Shown: positions 1 to 8,161 of the stretch, one piece after another
Position numbering within the stretch: the stretch's first letter is position 1
How the letters are laid out: each line of letters begins with the position of its first letter
Assembly (NCBI GenBank): GCA_039815415.1
Contig: JBCBZH010000014.1
Location: 1-32,139 of the forward strand
Source: JBCBZH01 sp039815415
Lineage (GTDB): Bacteria; Bacteroidota; Rhodothermia; Rhodothermales; Rubricoccaceae
Reading direction: 5' to 3'
Length of the DNA: 32,139 bases
Position numbers and translations under genes: made by a program
The notes under the pieces: model-generated
What the model saw: only the letters and a program-made list of their open reading frames with translations
Told to the model about the DNA's origin: nothing
The model's database searches: none

Positions 1-2
1 AC

Positions 3-2153
3 CGGCAAGGCAAGTCCCTCTTGCTCCGAACCGTGAGCTATGCGACGGTCGCGGCGGATAGCTTGCCCATCTATCGGGCCGTAACGGACAGTCGCTTCGA
101 GCCGGTGGTCGGTCGGATGGACATCGAAACGCTCGGGTCGGATTCGGCTTCGGTGGTGGTGGATGCCACGTCTCTCTTCGTGGGCGATACGCCCATCTTC
201 GGGCTGCCTCAGAGCGCCCGGGATCAGTTCCAGGTGCGCCGCCTCGATGGAGGCCGGTCGTTCCTCGCGCGGGCCAATGCCTACCCGGAGAATGTGGAGG
301 TGCGTTCAGTGCTGACCTACGTCGCCGGTCGGCCACCCAGCAACGCTTCGACCGGAACGGTCTCGGTAGAGATGGCGCACTCGATGATCTTGCTGCCCGA
401 AGAGACCATGCGGCCTCGCCGCTACGATGAACGAGTCGGGTACTTCGCTGTGAGCCAGATTGACTATGGGCTGGACGTGCAGCGGGCGGAGCAGCGGCGG
501 TACATCACGCGATGGAAGTTGGTGCCCAAGGACAAAGAGGCCTATGCTCGGGGCGAGCTGGTGGAGCCGGAAGAGCCCATCGTTTACTACATCGACCCCG
601 CCACGCCCGAGAAGTGGCGCCCCTTCCTCAAGCAGGGCGTGGATGACTGGAACGTGGCCTTCGAGGCCGCCGGGTTCAAGAACGCGATTCGTGCGGAGGA
701 TCCGCCGACGGATGACCCAGACTGGAGTCCCGAGGACGCCCGCTACTCGGTCATCCGCTACTTCGCTTCCGATGTTCAGAACGCCTACGGCCCACACGTC
801 AACGACCCGCGCTCGGGCCAGATTCTGGAGTCGGACATCGGCTGGTATCACAATGTGATGAACCTGCTGCGGAACTGGTTCTTCGTCCAGACAGCAGCCG
901 TGAATCCAGAGGCGCGTGCGCCAGAGTTCAGAGACGACGTGATGGGTGAGTTGATCCGGTTCGTTTCCGCCCACGAGGTGGGGCACACGCTCGGGCTGCC
1001 GCACAACTTCATCTCATCGAACGCCTACCCGGTGGATAGCCTACGCTCGCCCGCCTTCACAGCCGCGCACGGGACAGCGCCGTCGATCATGGACTACGCC
1101 CGCTTCAACTACATCGCCCAGCCCGGCGATGGCGTGACCCAGTTCATGCCACGCGTTGGAGAGTATGACAAGTGGTCGATCAACTGGGGCTACCGCTACT
1201 TCCCGGATGCGGAATCCGAGGCTGAAGAGCGGGCGCGTCTGCAGGAGATGGTGCTCGGGATTCGCGATGAGTCGGCTCTTCGATTTGGGGCTCAGACGTT
1301 CGACCCACTCGATCCACGGTCGCAGAGTGAGGACCTCGGCGACGATGCGGTCTATGCCTCGCAGCTCGGGCTGGCGAACCTTAAGCGGATTGTGCCAGAG
1401 CTTCAGAACTGGGCGAACGAGGACGGCGAGACGTATGACACCCTTGAGGAGCTGTTTGGAAACGTCGTGTCGCAGTGGGGACGCTACCTCGGCCACGTCT
1501 CTCGCAATGTGGGCGGTGTGATGATCGATCCGAAGACGACAGACGAAGACGGCAAGGTTTACACCCCAGTGCCAGCGGAGCGCCAGCGCGAAGCCGTGGC
1601 CTTCCTCATGACCGAGGGCTTCTCAACGCAGGGCTGGCTGCTGGATCCGGCACTGCTTCGCCGCATCGAGCCTGCCGGAGCCGCAAACCGTGTGCGAGGC
1701 CTTCAGGAAACAACGCTCAACCGCCTCATCGATCCCACGCGTCTGAGCCGCATGCTCGAGATCGAGTGGGTGGACGGTGAGGCCGGGTACACCTCGGCAG
1801 ACTTGCTCGCAGACCTTCGCAGTGGACTCTGGACCGAAATCGCCAGCGGGGCTCCCATCGACCCGGCACGGCGGACGCTCCAGCGTGCGCACGTGGATCG
1901 GCTCGGGGGCATTCTGGACGGCAGCGTCGCGGGTGCCATCCCGCCGCAGTTCCAGCAGCAGGTGCTCGGCTATCGCCCGCTCGGGTCCGACCGCTCGGAC
2001 GTGAAGCCGCTCGTCCGCGGTGAGCTGCTGAGTCTTCTGGACTCCGTTGAGAGGGCACAGCGCCGCTACCGGGGTTCGGACAGCCGGATGGAGCGGCTCC
2101 ACCTGCTCGATATCGAGGCACGCATCGATCACATCCTCGACCCCGAGGACTAG
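3..2153 (+). CDS. Zinc-dependent metalloprotease (DUF5117/DUF4953-type, metzincin-like), 5' end cut off
   Basis: Predicted secreted or envelope zinc endopeptidase; substrate unknown. The frame is open from the first bases of the window, so the signal peptide and true start lie outside. The first in-frame start-like codon is TTG at 21, which sits inside conserved sequence and is not the start. The long zinc motif HEVGHTLGLPHNF begins at base 972 and gives three zinc ligands and the catalytic Glu (HExxHxxGxxH). About 35 residues later SIMDY looks like a metzincin Met-turn. The part before the motif (YATVAADSLPIYRAVTD region) resembles DUF5117, and the part around and after it resembles DUF4953, both assigned from memory of the family. 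About 717 residues are present, against roughly 800-850 usual. A flavodoxin gene follows after 52 bp on the same strand. Family assignment is firm; function is not. Confidence 0.88.
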   Translation, partial: RQGKSLLLRTVSYATVAADSLPIYRAVTDSRFEPVVGRMDIETLGSDSASVVVDATSLFVGDTPIFGLPQSARDQFQVRRLDGGRSFLARANAYPENVEVRSVLTYVAGRPPSNASTGTVSVEMAHSMILLPEETMRPRRYDERVGYFAVSQIDYGLDVQRAEQRRYITRWKLVPKDKEAYARGELVEPEEPIVYYIDPATPEKWRPFLKQGVDDWNVAFEAAGFKNAIRAEDPPTDDPDWSPEDARYSVIRYFASDVQNAYGPHVNDPRSGQILESDIGWYHNVMNLLRNWFFVQTAAVNPEARAPEFRDDVMGELIRFVSAHEVGHTLGLPHNFISSNAYPVDSLRSPAFTAAHGTAPSIMDYARFNYIAQPGDGVTQFMPRVGEYDKWSINWGYRYFPDAESEAEERARLQEMVLGIRDESALRFGAQTFDPLDPRSQSEDLGDDAVYASQLGLANLKRIVPELQNWANEDGETYDTLEELFGNVVSQWGRYLGHVSRNVGGVMIDPKTTDEDGKVYTPVPAERQREAVAFLMTEGFSTQGWLLDPALLRRIEPAGAANRVRGLQETTLNRLIDPTRLSRMLEIEWVDGEAGYTSADLLADLRSGLWTEIASGAPIDPARRTLQRAHVDRLGGILDGSVAGAIPPQFQQQVLGYRPLGSDRSDVKPLVRGELLSLLDSVERAQRRYRGSDSRMERLHLLDIEARIDHILDPED

Positions 2154-2205
2154 CCCTGCGCGGAGGGGCGCTCTGCCCTGCGCTCCTCCGTCTTACGCTT
2201 CCGCC

Positions 2206-2694
2206 GTGCTCGACCTTTCGTCTGCCCAGCCCGATGTTCTCGTCCTCGTCGGGACGCAGACAGGCAACTCCGAGCTGGTGGCTGAGGCCATCGCGGAACG
2301 GCTGGGCAACCTCGGATTCGCCGCACACGTGCTGGACATGGCTGAGGCGGTTCCGGAAAGCCTAGCCGACTATCGCCAGCTCGTCGTGGTGCTCTGCACG
2401 TGGGCGAACGGGACGTACCCGGACAATGCCGTCGAGTACGTGGAGAGCCTGGAGGCCGTGCAGCCGGACCTGGCCCACATTCAGTATGGAATCGTAGGGC
2501 TCGGCGACCGGGACTACGATCCCTACTACCAGACCGCAGCCCTCCATCTGGACGGGCTGCTGCGAGCGTATGGGGCGACATGCGCAGTTCCCATGCATGA
2601 GATCGATGGCGGCCCGACCCCCGAGGACTTCGACCAGTCCGTGGCGTGGGCCGAGGGCTGCGCAACCGCGTTCGCGGACGCTTCGGCTCCGTGA
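2206..2694 (+). CDS. Flavodoxin-like protein (FMN-binding)
   Basis: Short-chain flavodoxin domain of 162 residues, expected to bind FMN and carry electrons in the cytoplasm. The N-terminal strand leads into GTQTGNSE, which matches the flavodoxin phosphate-binding loop (TxTGxT/S). LCTWANGTYPDNA fits the first FMN-stacking loop, and GLGDRDYDPYY fits the second loop with aromatic residues. I chose GTG at 2206 because it lies just before the first beta strand; the frame stays open upstream, but that part overlaps the protease gene and has no flavodoxin-like sequence. The stop overlaps the start of the next gene (GTGA). The redox partner is not visible. An uptake-like 10-mer lies inside at 2374 (minus orientation). 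Confidence 0.85.
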   Translation: MLDLSSAQPDVLVLVGTQTGNSELVAEAIAERLGNLGFAAHVLDMAEAVPESLADYRQLVVVLCTWANGTYPDNAVEYVESLEAVQPDLAHIQYGIVGLGDRDYDPYYQTAALHLDGLLRAYGATCAVPMHEIDGGPTPEDFDQSVAWAEGCATAFADASAP

Positions 2695-3796
2695 GGCTCA
2701 CAGATCTCACACCCGAAGCGCCTCGCTTTCGCACGTCCGACGACGTGTTCGACGAGCTGGAGGCGGCCTGCGCGACGAACCCGGACATCGCGGAGTTCGA
2801 GATCATCGGGCGGAGCGAGGAGGGGAGACCCATCGTGGGCATCACGCTGGGCTTGGTCCTCAGCGTGTGACGCTGGTTGCGGGCGCACACGCGGATGAAC
2901 CGGTGGGACCGGAGACCCTGCGAACGCTTATCACCGACGGGCTGGCGGCTCGTGGGTGGGGCGCGGACGGCGGAGGCCTAGAGGCCCTGTGGGAGCAGTT
3001 CACGCTGCAGATCGTCCCCCACGTCAATCCGGATGGCGAGGCTCGGAATCAAGGCTGGATTCAGGCCTGGGACGCAGCCGATCTCACCAGCTCGTTGCGC
3101 GCCTACCTGCAGGAGCGCCGCCGCGAACCGCCGGGTCGGGACATCGAATTTGGATATCCTGACCTACGTCGGGAGAATGAAATCGTCAGCCGGTTCCTAT
3201 TCGATGGCTCGCCGATAGCGCTGCATGCCAGCCTGCACGGGATGGGGTTCAGCGAGGGCGCGCTGCTGCTGGTCGAGAAGCGGTGGATCGACGAAGAGGC
3301 CACGCTTCCCCTCCGTGAGCGGTTCGAACTAGCGGCAGCGAGCGTCGGGCTCCGGTTGCACGACCACGACCGAGGGGGCGAGAAAGGCTTTCGCTACGCT
3401 GGGCCAGGCGTCTGGACCACCCCGGAGGGGCGCGCCATGCAGGCCCATTTTCTAGACCGTCGAGATCCGGATACGGCCCGTCAGTTTCGCCTTTCGTCGA
3501 TGGGGCAAGCCATCGAGACGGGCTCCATCGCCAGTTCGACGCCGCTCTGCGTCGTGACGGAGCTTCCGCTGTTCCAACTCGCTGCCGAGTACGATCACCA
3601 GCCCGGCGTGCCCGGTCTTCTTCTGCAGTTCCGAGACCGCCAGCTCGAGCTAGCGACGGCGGCTGCATCCGGCGAGGCGCTGGTGCCCCTCGTCCAGCCG
3701 CTCGGGATGCGGATGGTGCCGCTCCGAGACGCGATCCAGGTTCAGCTGGCGACGCTCGAGCTGGCGTTGAGTGCGGTTCAGGACTCGGCTTCTTGA
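2691..3796 (+). pseudogene. M14-family zinc carboxypeptidase, broken by a frameshift near 2850
   Basis: Two frames together make one M14 carboxypeptidase-like protein of about 368 residues. Frame 1 starts at GTG 2691 (overlapping the flavodoxin stop) and carries the N-terminal part up to GRPIVGITLG, then hits TGA at 2868-2870. Frame 2 takes over at 2852 with LGPQRVTLVAGAHADEPVG and runs to TGA at 3794. One base missing around 2847-2854, next to a GGG/GG run, explains the break. Family landmarks are in frame 2: HADE (first zinc ligands), VNPDG with a following Arg (substrate carboxylate region), LHASLHG (third zinc His) and VVTELP (likely catalytic Glu). Either the gene is inactive or this is a sequencing or assembly error; the intact motifs downstream favour a recent or artificial break. 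Confidence 0.75.
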
Positions 3797-3798
3797 TA

Positions 3799-3994
3799 GG
3801 GCATAGGACTTACGCAGTTGGGTTCCAACCTCCTCCATCCACGTCATTCTGAGCGCAGCGAAGAATCTGGCTGGCCCCAGCGCTCGGCTCCTAGGGGCAA
3901 AACGCTGCCACGCAACCAGATCCTTCGCACCGCCGCCCGTCGGGCGAGCGGGCTCAGGATGACATTCTGTTTGAAGTGCGTAACTCCTAAGGGC
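3799..3994. mobile_element. Small non-autonomous element (MITE-like) with terminal inverted repeats and GTCATTCTGAGC core
   Basis: This 224-bp gap between genes holds a palindromic element. The outer ends are inverted repeats: TAGGACTTACGCAGTT at 3804-3819 faces TTAGGAGTTACGCACTT read on the minus strand from about 3991. Inside, GTCATTCTGAGC at 3843-3854 faces GTCATCCTGAGC (minus strand, 3952-3963), with GAAGAATCTGG / GAAGGATCTGG as further matching arms. The plus strand reads the peptide HSERSEES, a phrase often mis-annotated as protein in many bacterial genomes because of this repeat class. There is no transposase, so movement would need one elsewhere. The ACTTACGCA ends resemble IS terminal repeats seen in cyanobacteria (from memory). 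No target-site duplication could be fixed by eye. Confidence 0.65.
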
Positions 3995-4020
3995 AATCCA
4001 GTCTGGTTTGAAGTCGGGCC

Positions 4021-4563
4021 TTATCCGAACAGCCAGAGACAGATCCAGACGGCGAAGAGCATGGCAGCGAAGTCGGCGATGAGCCCAGCGGGAAGCGCGT
4101 GGCGCGTCTTGCTCACATTGACCGCTCCGAAGTAGACCGCGATCACATAGAATGTGGTCTCGGTGGAACCGAACATGGTGGAGGCCATCCGGGTCACCAG
4201 CGCGCCTGCGCCGTACTGATTGGCGAGGTCCGCGACGATGGCTGCCGAGCCGGAGCCCGTCAGTGGGCGGACGATCGCCATCGGGAGCACCTCGGACGGC
4301 ATCCCAATCAGACTGAGCACAGGATCCAGGAACGTCGCCAGCGCATCCATCGCCCCCGAGGCGCGGAACATGCCAATGGCAAACAGGATGGCAACCAGGT
4401 ACGGGATGATGCGAACGGCCACGCCGAAGCCTTCCTTCGCCCCTTCCACGAACGACTCGTAGACGGGCACCTTCTTCGCCAGCCCGTACATCGGCACGCC
4501 GACGATCAACGCAGGCAGAACGAACAGCGAGAGGATGTCAATGAGGGTACGGACAATGCTCAT
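4021..4563 (-). CDS. spmB: SpmB-like membrane protein (nucleoside-recognition/Gate domain)
   Basis: Integral membrane protein of 180 residues matching the spore maturation protein B family, which is widespread in non-sporulating Bacteroidota; its transport role there is unproven. An N-terminal hydrophobic segment (LFVLPALIVGVPMYG) is followed by KVPVYESFVEGAKEGFGVAVRIIPYLVAILFAIGM. The Gate-like core contains PLTGSGSAA and FGSTETTFYVIAVYFGAV, phrases typical of SpmB. The start ATG overlaps the spmA stop by four bases (ATGA on the minus strand), so the two are translationally coupled and probably form one complex. The gene ends against the palindromic element at 3799-3994. Confidence 0.88.
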   Translation of the reverse strand: MSIVRTLIDILSLFVLPALIVGVPMYGLAKKVPVYESFVEGAKEGFGVAVRIIPYLVAILFAIGMFRASGAMDALATFLDPVLSLIGMPSEVLPMAIVRPLTGSGSAAIVADLANQYGAGALVTRMASTMFGSTETTFYVIAVYFGAVNVSKTRHALPAGLIADFAAMLFAVWICLWLFG

Positions 4564-5573
4564 GACTGGACCTCATCGGGCTGGGTGGACGAGGTCGAGC
4601 TGGCGAGGCGCATCGGGTCCGTGTCTCGGTATCTCTTTAACCGTCCCAAAAGCTTGGCTGCGATGATGGCCACCGTAAGCGAGCCCGCCGTCGTGAGCAC
4701 GATCGCGAAATACACTTTGTTGATCTCCAGCCCGATGAGCGCGATCAGCAGCACGGGCGGTACGAGCTGGACGCTTGCCGTGTTCATCGCCAGGAGCATC
4801 ACCATGGAGTCGGTGGCGGTCTCCTCCTCCGGATTGAGAGTTTGCAGCTCCTCCATCGCCTTGATGCCGAACGGCGTGGCTGCGTTGCCGAGCCCGAACA
4901 CGTTGGCCGCCAGGTTGAGCGCGATCATGCCCATCGCCGGATGGTCCTTCGGGATGTTTGGGAAGAGCGGGCCAAGCACGGGCCGGACCAGCTTCACCAG
5001 CGCGTTGATGATGCCCGCGTCCTCCGCAATCTTCGTCAGCCCGAGGAAGAGAACCAGAATGCCAATGAGCCCGAGCGCGATCTCAGCAGCGGTGTCGGCG
5101 AAGTCCAGGGCCGCCGCGCTGATGGCCTGCATCTTGACAAACCGGACAGGAGCGAACTCCATCCCGCCGATGGCGCCACTCGCTCCGGCGGCAAGCTGTG
5201 CGCCGACGAATGTGCCCTGAAGCGCCTGATCTCGTGGGTTCGTGGTGTCCCGGATCTGGTCCAGTGGAGCCGGGAGCGAGGCATCCGCGTCAAGGCGGAT
5301 CTCAAGGCCGTCGTCGGTACGACGCAGCTGGGCCGCGTAGGCCGAATCGGGCCTCGCATCGGTGTTGTAGAACTCGCCGTAGGTGTCCAGCGCGATGCGG
5401 AGCGTGACGGGCTGGCGGTCAGCGTCAGGATCGAAGACGCGGTCCTCGAAGTCGAGGGCGACCGGGAGTGGGGCGCCGTTTCGGTAGGTGTCGCGAGAGA
5501 GGTCGCGAACGTCGAAGAACAGCGCGAAGACGAGGCTGAAGACGATCAGCCCGGCCCAGATGTAGTTGAGCAT
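4560..5573 (-). CDS. spmA: SpmA-like membrane protein (nucleoside-recognition/Gate domain)
   Basis: Partner of the SpmB-like protein, 337 residues. The first helix (MLNYIWAGLIVFSLVFALFFDV) is followed by about 110 polar residues likely outside the membrane, then Gate-domain helices. LGLTKIAEDAGIINALVKL, PLFPNIPKDHPAMGMI and NLAANVFGLGNAATPFGIKAMEEL are characteristic of the family, and the C-terminal part has two more helices. The long polar insertion after helix 1 is bigger than in Bacillus SpmA. The gene is first in a two-gene unit with spmB (4-bp overlap). It lies 75 bp downstream of the delta-60-repeat gene on the same strand, and that spacer contains one copy of the repeated 10-mer. Confidence 0.88.
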   Translation of the reverse strand: MLNYIWAGLIVFSLVFALFFDVRDLSRDTYRNGAPLPVALDFEDRVFDPDADRQPVTLRIALDTYGEFYNTDARPDSAYAAQLRRTDDGLEIRLDADASLPAPLDQIRDTTNPRDQALQGTFVGAQLAAGASGAIGGMEFAPVRFVKMQAISAAALDFADTAAEIALGLIGILVLFLGLTKIAEDAGIINALVKLVRPVLGPLFPNIPKDHPAMGMIALNLAANVFGLGNAATPFGIKAMEELQTLNPEEETATDSMVMLLAMNTASVQLVPPVLLIALIGLEINKVYFAIVLTTAGSLTVAIIAAKLLGRLKRYRDTDPMRLASSTSSTQPDEVQS

Positions 5574-5648
5574 ACGGCGGAGCCAGCGGGACTCCGCAAG
5601 GTCGCCGCCACCGAGGTTCTCTGCAAGCGGCCCTCGAGCTGGCGGGTG

Positions 5649-7181
5649 CTACCGCGCCACGGTCATCGTTCCCATCTGCGGACGGCCATTGATCAGCAGG
5701 CGGACCACGTACAATCCAGGTGCCGCCGTCGAGGCGTCCCACTCGAGGTCGAGGTCGCCAGCTCGAGCGGGACCGTCATGCAGCGTGGCGAGCTGGCGGC
5801 CCAGGGAATCGAGCACAACGGCCTGAACAGTAGCCGACTTGTCGAGGGTCGTGGAAATGCGTGTGTGTCCCACCGACGGGTTCGGGGCAATCCGGAGCGA
5901 GCCGGTCTGCACGGGGGCCTCGCCTTCCGAGGCCGTCGAGGCAATGGAGCCCGTGAGGCGGGAGATGACGAGCTGGTGGAGGCTGCCACTGATGATGGCT
6001 TCGCCGCCGACGAGGACGCGGCCCTTGGAGTCCACGGCGATGCCGCGTCCATAGGAGAAGTTGGACACTGCCTCGGTGGCGGTCGTGAACCCGTTGGTGC
6101 CAAACGAGAGGTCCCGCTCGCCATCGGAAGTGACGCCGCCGACAGTCAGGCGTACGGTCGGTGCCGTGGTGGTCGCGAACACCACTCGCCCATCGGAGAG
6201 GGCGACCACGCCGGGAGGCTCGGCATACAGGCCGTTGGATGGCGCATCCGCTGACCAGTACAGACCTTGATAGCCAAACGAGTCGAGGGGAGCCCCCGTG
6301 GCGTCGAAGCGGAGGAGAAGGGGGCCAGCGACGCTTCCTTTGCGAGAGAGGCCGCCGACGATGAGGTCCCCAGTGGGGCCGACGGCGAGAGATGACGCCT
6401 TGTTCTGGCTGCTGTCGAAGGTGCGCGTCGCCAGCCCGTTGTCACCGAAGCTGGTGTCCAACTGGCCATCCGCCGAGATCTGTGCGAGGACAATGGTCCC
6501 GATGGTGTCATTCAGCGTGCCGACCAGGACCACTCCGGTCTCTGTGAGGGCGAGATCCGCCGCCTCACAGGGGGATCCAACAGCCAGAACCACCAGGCCG
6601 TCGGTGCCGAACGCTAGGTCGAGCACGCCATCTGCATCCAGGCGGACAATGCCACAGGTCTGCGAGTCGAGGAGCGACACGGCCAGGTAGGCACCCGTCT
6701 CAGAGACCACAACCCCCTCGCCACGAGCGGATTCGCCCAGGTCCAGCACAGCAACCGTTTCCGGTTGGCCCTGGTCATTGAGCTGGGCGGTCAGGAGGCG
6801 CGTCGGCGGTACAGAGCCATCGGTGGAGGCCGCCTGACCGATCGCTAGCACGTGCCCATCGGCTCGCACAGCAACGGCGCGCAGGGTCTCGCCGGTGCCG
6901 TCCACCGGGATCACCACAAGTCCGTCTGCGCCAAACGTGGCGTCGCGAACGCCCTCCGGTGTCACGCGGCCGACGAAGGCTTCCGTCTCTGTTCGCCCGC
7001 TCCAGCCGACGTACACGGCGGCATCGGTCGGAGACACGGCGAGGTCCGCCAGCCGGATGGGGCGTTCCTGAGGCAGATTCTCGACGTAGCCATCGGCACC
7101 GAAGGCGGTGTCGATCTGGCCGTCTTGAGCAGTCGCCGTGCCGCAGAGGAGGCCGACGAGAAGAAGCAGGGTGCGAGTCAT
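5649..7181 (-). CDS. Secreted delta-60-repeat beta-propeller protein with T9SS C-terminal sorting domain
   Basis: Exported protein of 510 residues. ATG 7181 gives a signal peptide MTRTLLLLVGLLCGTATAQ; the frame stays open ten residues further upstream without signal character. The body has at least six delta-60-type repeats, each with a core like FGADGYV, FGADGLV, FGTDGLV, FGDNGLAT, FGYQGLY or FGTNGFTT, spaced about 55-70 residues, so a beta-propeller is likely. The last ~80 residues (LRIAPNPSVGHTRI, then LGRQLATLHDG and GLYVVRLLINGR) form a Por secretion system type A sorting domain. That domain sends the protein through the outer membrane by the type IX system for surface attachment or release. 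Function beyond surface exposure is unknown. Two repeated 10-mers (5756, 5789) lie in the sorting-domain region. Confidence 0.85.
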   Translation of the reverse strand: MTRTLLLLVGLLCGTATAQDGQIDTAFGADGYVENLPQERPIRLADLAVSPTDAAVYVGWSGRTETEAFVGRVTPEGVRDATFGADGLVVIPVDGTGETLRAVAVRADGHVLAIGQAASTDGSVPPTRLLTAQLNDQGQPETVAVLDLGESARGEGVVVSETGAYLAVSLLDSQTCGIVRLDADGVLDLAFGTDGLVVLAVGSPCEAADLALTETGVVLVGTLNDTIGTIVLAQISADGQLDTSFGDNGLATRTFDSSQNKASSLAVGPTGDLIVGGLSRKGSVAGPLLLRFDATGAPLDSFGYQGLYWSADAPSNGLYAEPPGVVALSDGRVVFATTTAPTVRLTVGGVTSDGERDLSFGTNGFTTATEAVSNFSYGRGIAVDSKGRVLVGGEAIISGSLHQLVISRLTGSIASTASEGEAPVQTGSLRIAPNPSVGHTRISTTLDKSATVQAVVLDSLGRQLATLHDGPARAGDLDLEWDASTAAPGLYVVRLLINGRPQMGTMTVAR

Positions 7182-7300
7182 GTGTGCAGTGCCGGAGGAA
7201 GAACGGCCCATGCCAGAGGCCTCGCCAAACTGCTCTGAAGCCCGTTCGGGAAGCCGTTTGGGAACTTAACCCCCGCACCACTCCTGACTGACGGTGAATT

Positions 7301-7351
7301 CGCCAGCTCGTCTCCCTTTCGAGACGGAAGCGGCTCGGAGCGCTAGTTTTC
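7301..7351 (+). promoter_or_regulatory. Divergent intergenic region with a motif copy and a weak promoter-like box
   Basis: Between the divergent starts at 7181 (-) and 7375 (+) lie about 190 bp. TCGCCAGCTCGT at 7300-7311 is a copy of the repeated motif and the only copy upstream of two divergent genes. TAGTTTTC at 7344-7351 matches 7 of 8 positions of the Bacteroidota -7 element TAnnTTTG and is about 23 bases before ATG 7375. That spacing is the same as for the better box before eno. No clear -33 TTG is present, so the promoter call is weak. Confidence 0.3.
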
Positions 7352-7374
7352 AGTCTCCACTTCCTCAACCCCCA

Positions 7375-8061
7375 ATGCGGACAGCCCTTCTTCTTCTCGC
7401 AGCCGTGTTTCTCGCAAGCGCGCCCTCGGCCCAGACTCTCAGCGGACAACTCGGCGACACCGATCCCACTCGTGACAATGGAGCCCACTACGAAATCCAC
7501 GAGATCGAGGTCGCCATGCATGAGCAGATCTCGATCGCGATGGAGTCCGAAGACTTCGATACCTACCTGATCGTGCGCGGCCCCAGTGGCGAGGAGTGGA
7601 TCAACGACGACTATGATGGCGACCGGAACGCCTTTGTCGAGATGATTGCCGAAGAAGGAGGGACCTACACCATCTGGGCGAGCGGGTTCGGCTCGCAGGA
7701 CATGGGCGACTACACCGTGGTCATCGACCGCATGGGTGTCGTCGACATGGACATCACGGAGGGACGCCTCGACTACAAGGACGAGCAGACCATCAAGGGC
7801 GAGTTCGTGGACACGCACATGATCGAGCTGGCGGAGGGTGGCACGTACGTCGTCGAACTGCTGTCGCTCGGCTTCGATGGCTTCCTCTACGTCAAGTCGC
7901 CCTCGGGTGAGGAATGGCGCAACGACGACGCCGGCACCACGACGCTCTCGCGCATCGGACCGGTCGAGGGCGAGCGTGGCGAATGGACGGTGGCGGTCAC
8001 CACGGTTCAGCCCAATGGCGTCGGTGCGTACGACCTGCGCATCATCACGCGTGCAGAGTAG
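7375..8061 (+). CDS. Secreted protein with two PPC-like (pre-peptidase C-terminal) beta-sandwich domains
   Basis: Exported protein of 228 residues. ATG 7375 is preferred because it begins a clean signal peptide (MRTALLLLAAVFLASAPSAQ); the open frame reaches back to 7294 but that part is not signal-like. Two similar domains follow. In the first, FDTYLIVRGPSGEEWINDDYD and in the second FDGFLYVKSPSGEEWRNDD mark the same strand-turn of a PPC/bacterial pre-peptidase fold. Each ends with a GTYTIWASG or GEWTVAVTT strand. Such domains are normally attached to secreted proteases; here they stand alone, so this may be a free adhesin-like or chaperone-like module. It has no sorting domain. It converges on the lptD-like gene with a hairpin terminator between them. 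Confidence 0.72.
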   Translation: MRTALLLLAAVFLASAPSAQTLSGQLGDTDPTRDNGAHYEIHEIEVAMHEQISIAMESEDFDTYLIVRGPSGEEWINDDYDGDRNAFVEMIAEEGGTYTIWASGFGSQDMGDYTVVIDRMGVVDMDITEGRLDYKDEQTIKGEFVDTHMIELAEGGTYVVELLSLGFDGFLYVKSPSGEEWRNDDAGTTTLSRIGPVEGERGEWTVAVTTVQPNGVGAYDLRIITRAE

Positions 8062-8112
8062 GCCCACTCTTCTTAAACCACGCCTGCGCCTCTTCTGAGG
8101 CTCGTGGGATCT

Positions 8113-8145
8113 CAGTCGCCAGCTCGGGCCTCGAGCTGGCGACTG
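8113..8145. terminator. Perfect 14-bp hairpin built from two facing copies of the repeated motif
   Basis: CAGTCGCCAGCTCG (8113-8126), a 5-base loop GGCCT, then CGAGCTGGCGACTG (8132-8145) give a perfect 14-bp stem. It sits between the ends of two convergent genes (stops at 8061 and 8162), where a two-way transcription terminator is expected. There is no strong T-run on either side, so termination strength is uncertain. The stem is two inverted copies of the dispersed 10-mer plus ACTG/CAGT, as with Neisseria uptake sequences that double as terminators. Confidence 0.7.
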
Positions 8146-8161
8146 TCGTGTGTACGAGTCC

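Noticed and set aside
3818..4135. 105-codon frame beginning near HSERSEESGWPQ
   Set aside because: A translation of the palindromic element plus antisense spmB; this peptide is a known false annotation.
4021..5573. Inference that the organism makes spores
   Set aside because: spmA/spmB homologues are widespread in non-sporulating Bacteroidota, and no other sporulation gene is present.
4099..6254. Long plus-strand open frames (373 and 470 codons) opposite spmAB and the delta-60 gene
   Set aside because: They are antisense to proteins with clear families; their composition is typical of GC-rich reverse-frame shadows.
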